From NCBI GenBank assembly GCA_025642065.1, contig JAODUP010000454.1, forward strand, positions 677,501 through 741,500: DNA of 64,000 nt. The letters run 5' to 3'. The position numbers and the translations under genes were made by a program. The stretch comes from Paralvinella palmiformis (lineage: Eukaryota; Annelida; Polychaeta; Terebellida; Alvinellidae). The notes below the pieces were generated by a model. It was given only the letters and a program-made list of their open reading frames with translations, did not search any database and was not told the DNA's origin. Every line of letters starts with the position of its first letter. Within the stretch, counting starts at the first letter, position 1. Below, in pieces: positions 1-15,661 of this stretch.

Positions 1-61
1 GATCATACACATCTCTGTCATTTGAGGTAGCTAAGGCACGTAAAATAACTGCCATTTCGAC

Positions 62-94
<33 letters not shown>

Positions 95-327
95 ATAACT
101 CGCAAACGTTTTACATGTTTGCATTATGATGCATTCATTATTATTTTTAATTGTCACACTTGAATAGACGTTATGACATTCGGAACATTTATGTAAACGT
201 TCTTGTTAAACAAGCCGCTTAATTTACAAACATATCAGTGATATATAATTTTTCATAATAATGTGATAGAAAGACGATGATATTTTAATTTGAACATTGT
301 CGTAATGTTTACAATTTATGATATTAG

Positions 328-462
328 GTAGAACTGGTGAAAAGGGGTCACGTGGTGAGCCTGGATTTTCTGGACCGCAAGGAATTAGGGGATCTACAGG
401 ATATACTGGAATATCTGGACGTGATGGAGAAACTGGATCCACAGGATTCCCTGGCCCTATGG
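328..462 (+). CDS. Collagen exon 1 (first in window)
   Basis: 135 nt, 15 perfect Gly-X-Y triplets. The acceptor is ATTAG before GT, completing a Gly codon begun in an upstream exon outside the window; the donor is G|gtaatt. It begins at a splice site, not a start codon; the ATG at 318 lies in the intron. Confidence 0.88.
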
Positions 463-2246
463 GTAATTACTATGTGTGGGTGTGTGTGTGTTTCTGTATT
501 TTAGAATACATATATAGTGACACTGGCTCAGAACATCAACATCTAAACATTCTTTGAGACCTATACCTCCGTAAATCTATACACAACTAAAACTATAAAT
601 ACATCAATATAAATAAACAAAACACTTCCATATATCGATACATATAGACGTAGACCTATACATGTTTCTGGTTTACTCATCAGCCTGTGGGGCGAAGCTA
701 ATCCGCTTTTCTTACGCCACAAATATATCACGCTCACAGAGAAGCGGCTACATGCAGGCTACGTACAAAAGCGGAAGCGCGTACAGAATGAACCACTTGA
801 CACTACAGCTCGCAGTAAACAACACGTGCGTGTGTGTGGTTCAATGGCGACTTACTACATACATAAGATAACTACTTTGACAACACGGTTTATATTCAAC
901 AGTAATTTTCTGTGGTTCAAGAGAAACCTATATATATAGAACAGTTCAACACCTCAGATGTTCACTTCAGCTTTATACTGGGTTAAAATCGCCTAACAAA
1001 TCCTACTTATTGGAACGTGTCGATAGAGTCCGACTAGTCTGGCGTCGCAAGTTCTTCTCTAACCTGAGTGAAGAGTTAGGCCTTTTATAGGCCCTCGGGG
1101 CGTCAACCATCATTACAGTTTGTTGAACACGTCAGACGATATACACTACCTATATATGGAAGCAATGAAGTGACTTAACCCCCATAAGTTATAATAATAT
1201 ACAATGGATAATTACTGGACAAGAACGAAATATCGCCTCAAACCTGAGTAAAAACTATGATTACACAGCTAACCCTCATACGTTTCTGTTCATCGCTAAG
1301 TAAACGTTCATCCACGCTTAATTTAGCGTCCCTAAGTATATGCATTCGTGTGTGCGTCCGTCTGCGTCCGTGTGTGTGTGTGTTCGTTTACGAGTGGGAG
1401 CATTCGTGTGGATGAATATGAAGGTGTAAAACACATATACATCAATATGTTTTAAAATATCTCATGGTGTCCAAATAGTTGACACCAGAAAAAATATGGA
1501 ATGGATGAAAATGTGTTTCCATCATTAACACCAATAATTCATAATACACTAATGTTATCTTTGCATTAGATGGGGTTTTCTTCATCTCGTTGACTGAATG
1601 ATATGAAAATAATTAAAAAAAGGTGTTTAGCACAAACCGGGTTCGTTTTCTTTTCGTTAATATAATGTTAAAATACGACATTTATTTCTGGATACAGAAC
1701 ATCACCATGGTAATATTTAATTAATTCTATTATTCTAGGTCCAATGGGACCAGTTGGCTTTAAAGGTGATCGAGGTGCTACAGGTTACAGCGGTCAACCT
1801 GGTCTACCTGGTCTACCTGGACTTAATGGAGCTACAGGTCAAACAGGATTACGAGGTGTACCAGGTAAGTCTATAGTTATGGAGTAAAACGTGGATAGTT
1901 AGTGTCGACCTGTGTAATGCGGTCCAAACTCTATATTCCGGTCACCGGTTGTAAGTGTGTTATTTGTATTAGAGGCAAATAAATATTGTTTATTTTATTG
2001 ATAATTTCTTGATCACTGTCATATTATGCTAGAGATCGATCGATAATTGTGCGATTATGTAAATAACCTATTAACATTGGTTTATAGGAGAACGTGGTCT
2101 ATCTGGGAGAGATGGTATTTCAGGTGCTACAGGTATAACTGGACCAGCTGGACCACCAGGTGGACCAGGTAGTCAAGGTCCACCTGGACAGGCAGGTAAC
2201 ACAAACATCAGTATTGATGTACTATCTGTTTGTGTGTGTATATGTA

Positions 2247-2298
<52 letters not shown>

Positions 2299-4143
2299 GT
2301 GTGCGCGCGGTAGATTATCGGTGGTTTCTAGGGTTTATGGTTTTCCCAAAGAATTATCTAAATACATGGTTTATAATTTAGTTTAGTTATCATCAGTAAC
2401 CACACACACACACACACACACTCACTCACTCACTCACTCACTCTCTCTGTGTGTCTTTATCACTCTCTGATGTTTAATTTATACTTCAGGACGAGACGGT
2501 AATCCTGGTGTTCCAGGAGCTACAGGCCGACCGGGATATAATGGTCTACCTGGTATTCCAGGACAAACTGGAGCTTCCGGATTCCCTGGTCCACCGGGAA
2601 ATCCTGGTCCGCTTGGTCCTATCGGTCCACCTGGACCACAAGGTAAGTTCACCAGTTTACCTCTAAACTTAGAACTTTTAGATAACTTTTGACTGAGCAT
2701 CTGCATGACGCGTCTTCGGTCTGATGTGACATTATGTGTCATCAAACTTTGCTCTGAGGAATCGTCCAGAGGATGTATCAATCACAATATTTATTCTCTG
2801 TAATAGAGCCTCGTACTAAATCTGAAACAGAAACACACACACACATGCACGCATGCACACACACGAACAATTTATTATAACCCCGAGGTTCATCAATGAC
2901 ATTATAATTAATATAGACTAATTACAGAAATGATAAAAACGATTAAATATTTTATTATAAATCGATCTAAAAGCAAACAAAATGTAGTCAAGGAATGGAC
3001 TGGCGATATATGTCCTTAGCCGAGTGTCTAAATGAGTCGATGACTCATCATATAAAATGTAGTCAAGGAATGGACTGGCGATATATGTCCTTAGCCGAGT
3101 GTCTAAATGAGTCGATGACTCATCATATAAAATGTAGTCAAGGAATGGACTGGCGATATATGTCCTTAGCCGAGTGTCTAAATGAGTCGATGACTCATCA
3201 TATAAAATGTAGTCAAGGAATGGACTGGCGATATATGTCCTTAGCCGAGTGTCTAAATGAGTCGATGACTCATCATATAAAATGTAGTCAAGGAATGGAC
3301 TGGCGATATATGTCCTTAGCCGAGTGTCTAAATGAGTCGATGACTCATCATATAAAATGTAGTCAAGGAATGGACTGGCGATATATGTCCTTAGCCGAGT
3401 GTCTAAATGAGTCGATGACTCATCATATAAAATGTAGTCAAGGAATGGACTGGCGATATATGTCCTTAGCCGAGTGTCTAAATGAGTCGATGACTCATCA
3501 TATAAAATGTAGTCAAGGAATGGACTGGCGATATATGTTCTTAGCCGAGTGTCTAAATGAGTCGATGACTCATCATATAAAATGTAGTCAAGGAATGGAC
3601 TGGCGATATATGTCCTTAGCCGAGTGTCTAAATGAGTCGATGACTCATCATATAAAATGTAGTCAAGGAATGGACTGGCGATATATGTTCTTAGCTGAGT
3701 GTCTAAATGAGTCGATGACTCATCATATAAAATGTAGTCAAGGAATGGACTGGCGATATATGTCCTTAGTCGAGTGTCTAAATGAGTTATAAGACACATG
3801 GACACTTCTACCTTATTTATATAAACGAAAACTGTCGATGAAAATATAATTATAATCTGATGTTGCTGAGGTTGTCTGTTATATTGTTAATCTAAAAGAT
3901 GTTTCATATTCAACTTTTATCGTGTTTAGAGTCGCACAATTTCTAAGTTTTTGTCGATTTCTAAGACCCGTTAATCGAATTAGCACACCTGAAGAATGTT
4001 TGACAAACTAACAGTCAGATTATAAATAAATATGGCACAGAAATACGTTAGGAAAATATGAAATATTTAAAATAGTTTTCTTTCTTTGGCAATACAGCTA
4101 TTTCCGGATGATGCAAAATAAGGCATTTTAGATCGTAAAGAAG

Positions 4144-4191
<48 letters not shown>

Positions 4192-6637
4192 CGTAAATGT
4201 GATAAAGTAAACATGTCATCTACTTAAATGATTATAAATCGTTCACCAGTTCTCCGTATTACACACAAACATTTCTCAATTATAGAGATTATTTGATTTA
4301 ACATTGTTATGAACTGCGAATCCGAAGATGCGCACAGTGACACAAACAGGCAACAACATGGAGTAGCTATTGTCAAATTACCTTTAGGAATATTGTCCGT
4401 TTACAAGCACCTGATGTAATCAGTGGCATTGTGTATTATACCAAAACTATTATAACCCTTCATAGACAATAAGTGTTAAGTGAATGTGTAAACACTTCTT
4501 TGTAGAGTAGTTTGTTGACTATAATATATATATATAAATGACATAAAACAGGATGCTATCATCTTAATGGTCTTATTAATCAGGTATTCGTGGATCAGAC
4601 GGCAGACCTGGATTTCCCGGAGAGACGGGTAGTTCAGGAGTACCAGGCTTACCTGGAATACCTGGAAAATTGGGTGACACTGGAGCAACAGGCTTGCAGG
4701 GCAATCCTGGACCACCTGGATTCAGAGGAGAAATAGGTAAGTGAGAACAACGTCAACATCATGTCCCACCTGTTGAATCCTTCGGGATCGGTATTAATAA
4801 TATCCTGCTTTCTAAACTGACAATTAAGAGCCCAACTTTCCAGTCTTCCCAAGAGGGCATAAGATATTTATGATCTGAAACATTCTCAACTGCTCAGGTT
4901 GCATCCTATTTCTTGTGTTTAATCCATATTAATCAATCTTATATAACCTTATTTAATCAATAGTCAATCAACATTCTACTGATCAATAAGTCAAAATGTA
5001 GATTAAAGATAAACCGGCAATCGGTTAGATTCAAACCCAGAAGATGTCGCGTTCTAGGATCACACCGTAGGCCAATGTCATAGTTATGTCTCCTCTGATC
5101 TAAGAACTTCCGCAGTTTATTTCGTTTGAATATTTTATGTTATTTAAATTATTCTAGGACTCCCTGGTGCCACTGGCCCCTCGGGTCCGAACGGTATGCC
5201 AGGACCACCTGGTATTCCTGGAGCATCCGGAGCTCCTGGATTGGCTGGTGTTGCTGGACATCAAGGAATAACAGGAGCCTCCGGAAGGCCTGGACAAACC
5301 GGATCTACAGGTAAATATATAGTGAATCTAACTTAAAAGAGCACTTCTGAAAAAATCTCAGGCGGCTCATTGGCGTCGATGACCTTTTAAGTGAGGTATA
5401 CGTCTTTATGGTAAACCAATTAAGGAAATATTATATATAATTAATTTGCGACTGTCTTCGAATTCGTGTGGTCACTTAAGGTGGATGGTTGTAACGACAG
5501 TTTTAATGAATCCTGAGGTGTCTAATAGACGGACTTCATAAATGATTTACACTAACCTTAGACACATCCCAATAATTAAATTAAATCTTTAACATATAAT
5601 TAACGTGTGGACAAAGATTTTAATAAACGGATTTCTATTTACCTCTATCCTGTTGAAAACTTTCAATCAATGTTTTTAGGTGCCCGTGGATTTGCTGGCA
5701 CTATGGGAGCCACTGGCGTTCCTGGAGTTCCCGGAATGAATGGACTCCCGGGAAGCACTGGAGCATCGGGATTTGCTGGCATACCTGGAAGAGATGGCGG
5801 AATGGGTCCACCAGGAGAACCAGGACCTCCAGGTATAAATCATTTCTAGAACACTATCCGAAAAAGATAGCAACTGCTCATGATGACATAGATCCGGAGG
5901 ATGATTATGATGATGCTGATTGTGATGATGATGATGATTGTGATGATGATTATGATGATAGTGGTTATAACAATGAGAAATGTTTAATTTTTATAATTAG
6001 GTCAGCAAGGGTCAACCGGTTTAGCTGGTTATCCCGGTCGTGTTGGTGCTTCTGGACCGATTGGACCGGCTGGACCTTTTGGACCAATTGGTCCACCTGG
6101 ACCAGGAGGAGGTCAAGGCCCTCCAGGTCTGAACGGCTTACCTGGTGTCAAAGGTAACTTGATCAAGAAATACAACCATTTCTGGAACAATGATATAATC
6201 GAACGCTTTCTGTATCTGCTAAGATATGTTTATCAAATACATATTTATCAGTGCGTCATCCTTCATATTTGTCCATAGGGGATTCTGGAAATCCGGGTTT
6301 ACCTGGACCACCTGGACGACCTGGGAATCCTGGAAATAATGGAATTCCAGGTTCAAGTGGAGCGACCGGCCCGTTTGGACCACCCGGATATCGTGGTATT
6401 ACTGGAGCTACAGGGGCATCTGGATTGTCAGGTAAACTATAAACTTAAGTTCGTTGTGTTTATGGTGAACGATAATACATAAAACAATAGTCTCAAAGCT
6501 CCGTTGGTTGTCATAATAAATATGGCATTTAAATGTCAATTTGACGACCGTATCGTATCGAGTTACATCTCAATTTGGACATCGGCTCACAAAATGTGAA
6601 AATTTTCCTATTTTGTACTTCAATGATCCCGTTTCAT

Positions 6638-6693
<56 letters not shown>

Positions 6694-9600
6694 TAAAATA
6701 AGAACCGACGAAGATATTCTGATGGCATAAAAAAGTCTAATGGCGCCCTATAGGGGGGGGGGAACCATCTAATGGTAACTAGAGGAGTAGAGCTTCAAGA
6801 CATATATTGTGAAATGTTTTGTAAACTGAAGATTTTACCTGATGAATCTTCTGTCCCTAAGACAGTCACTAACATATAATCAACGGTAGTCAGATGGAAC
6901 CAATTATAGAAAGACCTAGAGCACTTTATCCGAAATTTACTTCTTCCCGACTTCAGCCACTGATCGTACGGATACAATGTTGTGAATAATGAGTGAATAA
7001 TGAGTGAATAATGAGTGAATAATGAGTGAATAATGAGTGAATAATGAGTGAATAATGAGTGAATAATGAGTGAATAATGAGTGATGTTTTCGCGATCAGA
7101 ACAAACAAATAAATATCAACTCACGAAAATGCTTTAAAACAAATTAAACTGCGCCTGACTATTGATCACTCTTAGATAACTTCCAAATGATCCTTTCCGG
7201 CTAATTGGTTTTATCAATTGTATGAAATAGTATTTGTTTGGAAACTTGTTTCAGGAAAAAGAAATCTATTTATATTGGGAAAGAAGAAGCTTTGTAGCGT
7301 TTATACAACACCATAATCTCCATGCAATATAAGAAGAAACTCAAGATAATCATATGTCATTGGATATGGAATGCATAATCGCATGCATAAACCTAATGCT
7401 GTGAAATATTTATTAATATACTACTACAACTACTACTACTACTACAATAATAATAATAATAATAATTGAAAAATAGTATTGTTCCTCGGCATTTAAAAGA
7501 GTAGACATATTAATTAAAACAGGATTGTGAATCAGAAGAGATTATTCAATACATCTATATAGGGATGAGATCCATTCCGAATCGATCTGGATCTAACGAT
7601 CTAATGATCCAGATGTTTAGCTAACCCCCTAAGAAAAAAACCCAGCGAAATATCAACGACAACAGAAGATATTTTCAGCCATTTTAAAGTCGATTTTAAT
7701 CTGAGAAATAAAATTATTTGATAGGAAAAGCGTCGTATTGTTATTGATATTATATGATAAAGGAGCTTCTAACATATAGATAGATAAGATAATTGATGAA
7801 GATGAGACACTAGAATACTAAATAAAGGTTAATATCTACTCAATCCGGCTTGAAGTCATAATGAACTTTACCACTCTTTGATCCAGGATTTCCAGGAAGA
7901 CAAGGCGCCACGGGAATTCCAGGCAATCCCGGATTGCCGGGCATGCGTGGGCCGACAGGATCAAATGGTAGACCGGGTGAGACTGGATCAACAGGCTATC
8001 AGGGCAATCCAGGCTTTCCTGGTCCACCTGGACCATTAGGTAAAGATTTATAAATAATATATGATTCTGATTTTATTACGTATTAATTCTGATTTAACAA
8101 TTCTTAATAGTAGACTTCTTACTGTTGTTGTTGTTGTTGTTGTTGTTGCTGTTGTTGTTGTTGTTGTTGCTGTTGCAGCTTACTGCTCTTGCTACTGCCG
8201 CTGATAACAATAAATTAATATTTTCAAAATGTCTAAATATATCTATCTATTTGACTTGATTTAAATAAACTAATTATAGTTTTCAGTGATGTGAATAATT
8301 AATTATAATCTATTAAAAAAAGATCAGTTTTTCAACTCAGACAATTGAATTGTTTATTGTTCCAAATGTCTTTTTAGTCTATCACGATTGAATTCAAATA
8401 TTTCACACACGGATCCTACATATTTCATCACCAAATCTCAGTCTTTAGTAGCCTATCTCCATTAAGTGTCCTTCACGCTTGTTATTCAGGATCCACAGGA
8501 TTCACGGGGCCAGCGGGAGAGAGAGGTCAGCCAGGATTTGCTGGCCCGCCAGGTATTCCCGGATCACCTGGCCTTCCTGGGGTCAAGGGTGATCTCGGAC
8601 AAATAGGTTCCACAGGCATTCCAGGTCCTTTTGGTCTTCAGGGACCACCCGGACCTCCGGGATTTCGCGGCTTGGCAGGTGCTACGGGTACAACCGGCCC
8701 ACCGGGCAATCCAGGTATGCCAGGACGAGATGGTAACAATGGCTTACCAGGAATGCTTGGAGCTACAGGTGAGATAATTACACTAATTGGAGAAGTCGTT
8801 TCGATTTCAATGTAATGATATGATATTTCATCTGTTTACTAAATATGTTAAATGAAGTGTGCCAGAATTAATCAGCTGACAGTGAATACGGTAACAATAT
8901 CATATTAACCCGGGGATGGTGATCTTTATAACTCAGTATAAAATTTTACCATTACAATTATTAAGAACTTACACGGTAGGTCATTGTAAGTACAGTAAAA
9001 CCAGTTCCTACGAGCACCGAAAGACACAATACTACCACTTATACTACTACTACTAATAATAATAATTATTATTATTCATAGTTGTATAAAAAATTGTTTA
9101 TTGTCAAGTTAATTCGGTTAATCTGTTCGGTCATCACGGTACCATGTCCTGCCATCATTCATTGTTGTCTTATGTCTAACAGTGGATCGCTTATCAATTT
9201 TTAAGGACTTTTCTATAAAAAATCATCAGATAATTCATTGACTATAGACCAATTGAAATAACTCACTAAATAATTCATGGCTCTTGTCACTATTTACTGA
9301 AGGTTTGCCTGGTATGGCAGGAAATCCAGGTCTCCCCGGATTTCCAGGAGAAACAGGAGCTACTGGATTGCGAGGGTTTTCGGGACGCACTGGTGCCAGC
9401 GGATATCCAGGTAACAACTGTCTATAGAAACCGAATTAAACTATTTAATGGTTTTATTATAAAACAATCCGACTTAATTGTAATACAATATCCGTCGTTC
9501 AGCCAACGATTGCGAGAAGTGTAATTATTCCCAAACATTGCTCCCGCTAAATATTATATACCCGAATATATATTATACACAGGTATACCGGGACAAGCTG

Positions 9601-12600
9601 GACTTCAGGGTCCACCAGGACCTTTAGGTCCACCTGGACCTTCAGGGGAAAATGGCAGAAATGGATATCCGGGCATGCCAGGGAAAACCGGAGCCACAGG
9701 GATATCTGGTCCACCTGGCTATCCAGGTAATTTTGATATACTGTAAAACGGCAAATGTCGACGATCGTTTTTAATTTGGTGTAATCGGCGAATAAAAAAA
9801 ATGGCCAAATTACAACGGCGCCATCAGTTTCCGTTTCTGTTGATATATATGTCTGATTGTTCTCCATAATTTGAGCTTTTATAGGCAAATCAATGAACAG
9901 GTGACAATTAATTTGAAAGTGGGTTAATAAAATTATTTATATTTAATATTACCAATATTTATTTTAGTGCTAGGGAAACTGCTAGCTAAAAGTGTAATTG
10001 TAATATTAATTACATCATCAATGTTACTAATATGCAACAAAAGCTGAAATTAGCTAGGAATTTATAACAATTGAGTACAATCAGATAGACTGTAATAAAA
10101 AATACATGATTACATAATGATGACACCGTCCAAGAAAGTTTGTATCGATCTGTGATATTTTAAGTGGATTATCTACCAGTAAATACTTGCGATAGTGTGT
10201 GATAGTGTGTTTACTTTATGATGTGAATTACGAGAACATCCATCAGTCGGCGTGTTTTGGTCAATATTCGTCTGGATTTATACAAATATGTCAGACTTAA
10301 TGTTACAGATAAAATGACGAAATGCGCCGTCATCTTGTTGTCTAGATTGTCAAAACTATCAAATTAATACGTTCTTATCATTTCCCGATTTACAGTAAAC
10401 ACTACAATGGCGGATTTAATATATATTGGGCATGATCATTTTCAGCTAAAAATACGGCAGTTTATGACCTATTTGAGGTTATAGAGGATTTTCGTGGGGG
10501 GGGGGGCTTCATTTGTTGTGAGCTTCGATGACCAAAAATTAGAAAATTAAATTTTAAGTTCTTCAAATGATAAGTAACTGAATTTGACTGACACTGGACA
10601 GAATGCCATTGTAACTTTTTGTCGTTGATTTGTGGATTAAGAGATTTATTTCTCGACTTATGAAACCATGTTCCTTGTCTAAGTTATATATAAGCTATAT
10701 TTGGAGGTAACGGCTTATCTTAATTGCGTGTTTTGCGTTTGGGGTCATAATCTGATATTAATGGAACCAGTTAATTTACAAAAAGGACAGAAAGTTAGTC
10801 GACTTAACTAATTATGTCATTGTTTGGTAAATATTATCGTCTAAAGAGATTGACGTTGTTAATTTTAAATCATTAATTATTATCCATCAAGGAGAAAATG
10901 ACATGCCCCCTGTTTGTTGCCAGAAACTGTTAGGAAATATCACAGATGTTCGTAATTATAATATTAGGTTCCGTATTAAAAAAAAACTTTTACAATTAAA
11001 ACTCAATCTGTGACAATTAATATGAAGTGGGTGACTAGATGGAACTCGAAATATTACATAAAACATAATTCATTTCAATATTATCATTTATAATAATATT
11101 TCGCTAATTACGCATTAATCTCCAGGTCCGAAAGGTGATCCAGGCTTTCCCGGATTACAGGGAGCTACTGGTGTACCTGGATATCCAGGCATGACAGGAT
11201 CGACTGGGGTACCTGGAAAGTCTGGCGCTAGTGGATTACCAGGACTTCCCGGCGCTACAGGATTATCAGGTAAGTGGTTCTCTGATTGGTTGATTACTTG
11301 TATCCGTCTTTTTGTTTATATTGTAAAATGTTTTTTCTAATTTTAAAAATGATACTAATTTTAACAAAATAGTAATAAAGTGTAAACGATGTGAAATATA
11401 AAAGTATTAGAGTCCAAACTCTTTATTCATCGAGTAGCGAGGTATGATGTCACTATAAACAAACCTATATCTAAACACCATTCTACCTGTATCCCTTCAG
11501 TGGTTAGTTTGAGTACATCACTCGTTCTTTAAACAATAAACACACAAGCTAATGACAATCAACTGCACAATTTTGCCTTCATTCTATCCTCCGTCATTTC
11601 TCAGGTAATAATTTATGATAATATCTATATTAATTAATTATCAGTTCATCGGAAACAAACAAAAACATATTTCACAAACTTTACCTCCGATTGATGAACT
11701 CACTTCACCCGCAGCTCATTACTATTCCAAGATATTTGCTAACTTAAAAAATATCCCGAGATAAGTGTATGATAAGTGTATTATACGTGTATGATAATTG
11801 TATGATAATTGTATGATAAGTGTATGATCAGTGTATTATAAGTGTATTATAAGTGTATTATAAGTGTATGAAGCAAGTATTTTGACTGGAAAAATTATTT
11901 AGGTAACCCAGGAATACCAGGCAGGAATGGTCTACCTGGACCACCTGGAATTACTGGATCTTCAGGTGTACCGGGATTACCCGGACAGCCCGGACAACCT
12001 GGACTTCCGGGAAGCACGGGAGCTTCTGGATTTCCAGGCCGTAATGGATTACCGGGGACTCAAGGTGCTCCAGGGCTGAAGGGTGATCCAGGAGAGACAG
12101 GTGCCAGTGGTTTTCCGGGATACGCTGGACCACCTGGTCCATCTGGAGAACCTGGACGGAAATTGGCTTACCTGGATCAATGGGAGCTACCGGTAAATAC
12201 TTTATTTTTATCACTAATCATATATTTCTTCGCCCGATATTAAATTTTATTATACATGGACACACGCACACGCACACGCACACGCACACACACACACACA
12301 CACACACATACATATATACATACACACACACACATACACATACACAAACACACACACACACACACACACAAGAGAGAGAAGAGAGAGAGAGAGAAAGAGA
12401 AGGTGACGTGGTAGAGTATATGGAATGTAACTCGGAGCTTTACCATTTGGGGTTCAATAAACTGCATGCCAGATGCTCCACTTGGAGTTAATTAAAAGTT
12501 GTAAAACCATCGTCGATCAAACAAGAAACTATACGGACAGACGGAATATAATTATAAACTATAATGTCAACGTTCTTAAGAGAATCAATCATGAATTAAT

Positions 12601-13702
12601 ACAATAAAATAGATAATAGAGACTATACAGCCTGAAAACATTTCTGAACTCAAACAATCAACTTTTAATGATTCTGTGAACAAGTTATTTGCTACCTACA
12701 ATGGTTTGAACCTGGACACCGCGTGTCAGCTTTTACAGAGCTATTGTTGCTCTTTCTATGGTTCACAATTATGGGATTTGAAATCTGCGGGATTTACAAA
12801 ATGCTGTGTCCAGTGGAATAAAACAGCGCAATGTCTATTCAATTGACAATAGCGTACACATACCTGGACACGATTACCCTTGCTTGAATAAATTCATATA
12901 TCACGGCAATTACATGTTAAGACTTTAAAATAATAATGTAGCCTCTATTGGCGAGATGGCATTATCATGTGCTGCATCTCCTATGGGCAGGAATATGTCT
13001 TATTTGCTTCAAAATTTCTATATTTGTCTCACTGATTCTTTATCATAATGTGTTAATAGAGTACATAGTATAGCTCAGATTTGTTTAAAATACCAAGCTA
13101 CTGTCAATAATGTTAAATCTTTACTCAACCGCGTACAAGGTGAATCGTATATTGATGGTTTGGATTAGGAAATGTTAAATATTTTATTAACAAATCTTTG
13201 TATATATTAAGTGGCGGCAGGTTGTGTGTATTATCGTTCTTTTATTTCATTATCCATTTGTGTTGCTACGTGTTCTTGTTATTATGTTGAATGTACTGTG
13301 AGTACGAGATAAAGATATTATTACTACAATTGAAAAAGTTAAAGTCATATTTAAATTTATTAATTCAATATTTCAAAGTTATGACATTCATAAAGTATAA
13401 ATATATTGAACACATTTGCTGATAAATAACAAATAAAACAAATAAATATTATTTATATGCCTCATAAGGTGAATGTCATTTTATATTTGATTTTTGTGTG
13501 TTTTGTTACAATTAGTAATAGATATTATATTACATAAATATTATTATTATTATTATAATTAGGTCTAACTGGACCACGTGGAATGCCTGGACTTCCCGGG
13601 AGAGGTGGATTGACAGGAGCAACAGGTAAGCTGATGATCAAATTATATCTTGATTGACACTATTCTTTTCCATGGCACTACTCTGAACTAATAGAAACTA
13701 AG

Positions 13703-13746
<44 letters not shown>

Positions 13747-15617
13747 TATCATGTTCTAATAATAAAATTATTTTAATTTAACACTACATGTATGTTTAAT
13801 TTATTAAAGGTATTATTGGTATGACTGGAGCTACAGGTAATCCAGGTTATCCTGGACCTCCGGGACAACTCGGATCTACTGGCCTTCCTGGTCTTAAAGG
13901 TGACATGGGATTAGCTGGTATGAATGGTCTACCTGGAGTACCAGGATCTAAAGGAGAGAAAGGTGACAGAGGAGCCTCAGGTAAGACTGATCATCTTTAC
14001 TAAATAGTTAAGGGAGGGGATGTGAGATGTGTTCAATGTTTATGTTCTGTTCTTATTTAAGGATATTTTATCAAAAGTGATAAAAAGGTAGCTGGATTGT
14101 TCGGGGTAACACACATGTAACATATTTCTGCATATAATAGTTATCATTTAAGATAAAGTTCAGTGAAAGGCCGGTTTTAATAAATAAAAAACAAAATTCT
14201 TTCAAATAATGTTTGTGGAGTAATTAACTATTGTTACCTCATCACATTCCTACCTTCGATGTTTCCAAATCATTAATTCTGATGCAGATAATATTCATTC
14301 ACAATATGACGGAAGTTTACTAAAACCAGTAATTTACTATTTGTGTGTGCGTGTGTGTGTGTGTGTGTGTGTTTGTTTGTGTGTGTGTGTCTGTGTGGGT
14401 ATGTTTATGACACGATATTAAATATAACATTTCCCATATTGATATGCTTTGTGACGTCATCTCATTGATGGCCTAATCACAGATCAGACTTCATCGAATT
14501 CCCGATTGACAAATAATTATGTTTAAAAAAAATCTTTTTGATCTTCTGTTGATATATCATGATCAAAAGTTTTCATTGGGTGTTATTAAATTTATATCAT
14601 TATAATTACCGACCTAGAGAGTCTTGTTCTGTATCATAAAGATAATTTAATTTCAACTTCAGGTAGTGTAGGCTATAACGGCTTAGCTGGTGAGCCAGGT
14701 ATACCTGGTAGTCGCGGCCTGACAGGTGCGACAGGATTCACAGGACGTACAGGAGCTACAGGATATCCTGGAGCACCGGGATTTCCCGGACCTAGAGGTG
14801 CCACTGGCCTGATTGGACCGATAGGAGCGACAGGTAAATTGTTGCGCGTCAGAAAATACAACATGACGGTTGACTGAATTCTCCGAAATATTAAAAAAAA
14901 TATTATTGATGATCCCAAAAGCCGACTTTATTATAATAGCATCCATTTATTTCTCTGACAGATTTTAAACAGTGTTCAGAATGAAATTAAGTTTGTTCTG
15001 TCTCGGTCTTAATAGATACTCAACTACAAACATAATACTTCACGGTAATTTAATTATGTAAAATTTGCATAAATCAAATCCATATTTAATGTTCCACAAC
15101 ACAATAGTGTCAATACTATTTTTAAACGGACATATAAAGAATAATGCCACATATCTATGTCAATAATTAGTTCTGATTATATCTAATACGTAGAGCTTTA
15201 TTTATAAAATCCACATTTTACTCTACAAATCTGCCAGCAAACCATCAATAGAAATGTAGATTGTTTTGATAAGTGGCTTGCTCTTTTAGTGCCGAATCGA
15301 TCATCAATGGGATATAAATTGTTGCCGACCGTGATGAAATGGTGGAGATTTTACGTTCTACTCGAGATCTTAATTTGTAAATAAATAAATCTAAGCAACG
15401 GGAAAGGAAACAACAACATATCAATATAAATAAACATTGATCGTCAATGGGAAAAACCGTTTATTTCGATGGCTTGATGTCGAAAATGACGGATTTAAGA
15501 AAATTTGATATAAAGAATATGTTTATATTATAAACAGTTAGATAATACTTGTGTTTTTTTATTTATTGTCATAATGCATAATATGTATAGTATATTCCTG
15601 GTGGAATATTAATGATG

Positions 15618-15661
<44 letters not shown>

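Noticed and set aside
318..330. ATG at 318 as the start of the collagen gene
   Set aside because: It precedes a good acceptor (attag) and all later exons use the same phase-1 junction, so the first visible exon is internal.
2918..3805. Long open frames on both strands (265 and 295 codons)
   Set aside because: They are the 75-bp minisatellite read in phase; unit length is a multiple of 3, and the array is inside a collagen intron.
9547..9888. 113-codon minus-strand frame opposite collagen exon 13
   Set aside because: Antisense shadow of a Gly-X-Y exon; no independent support.
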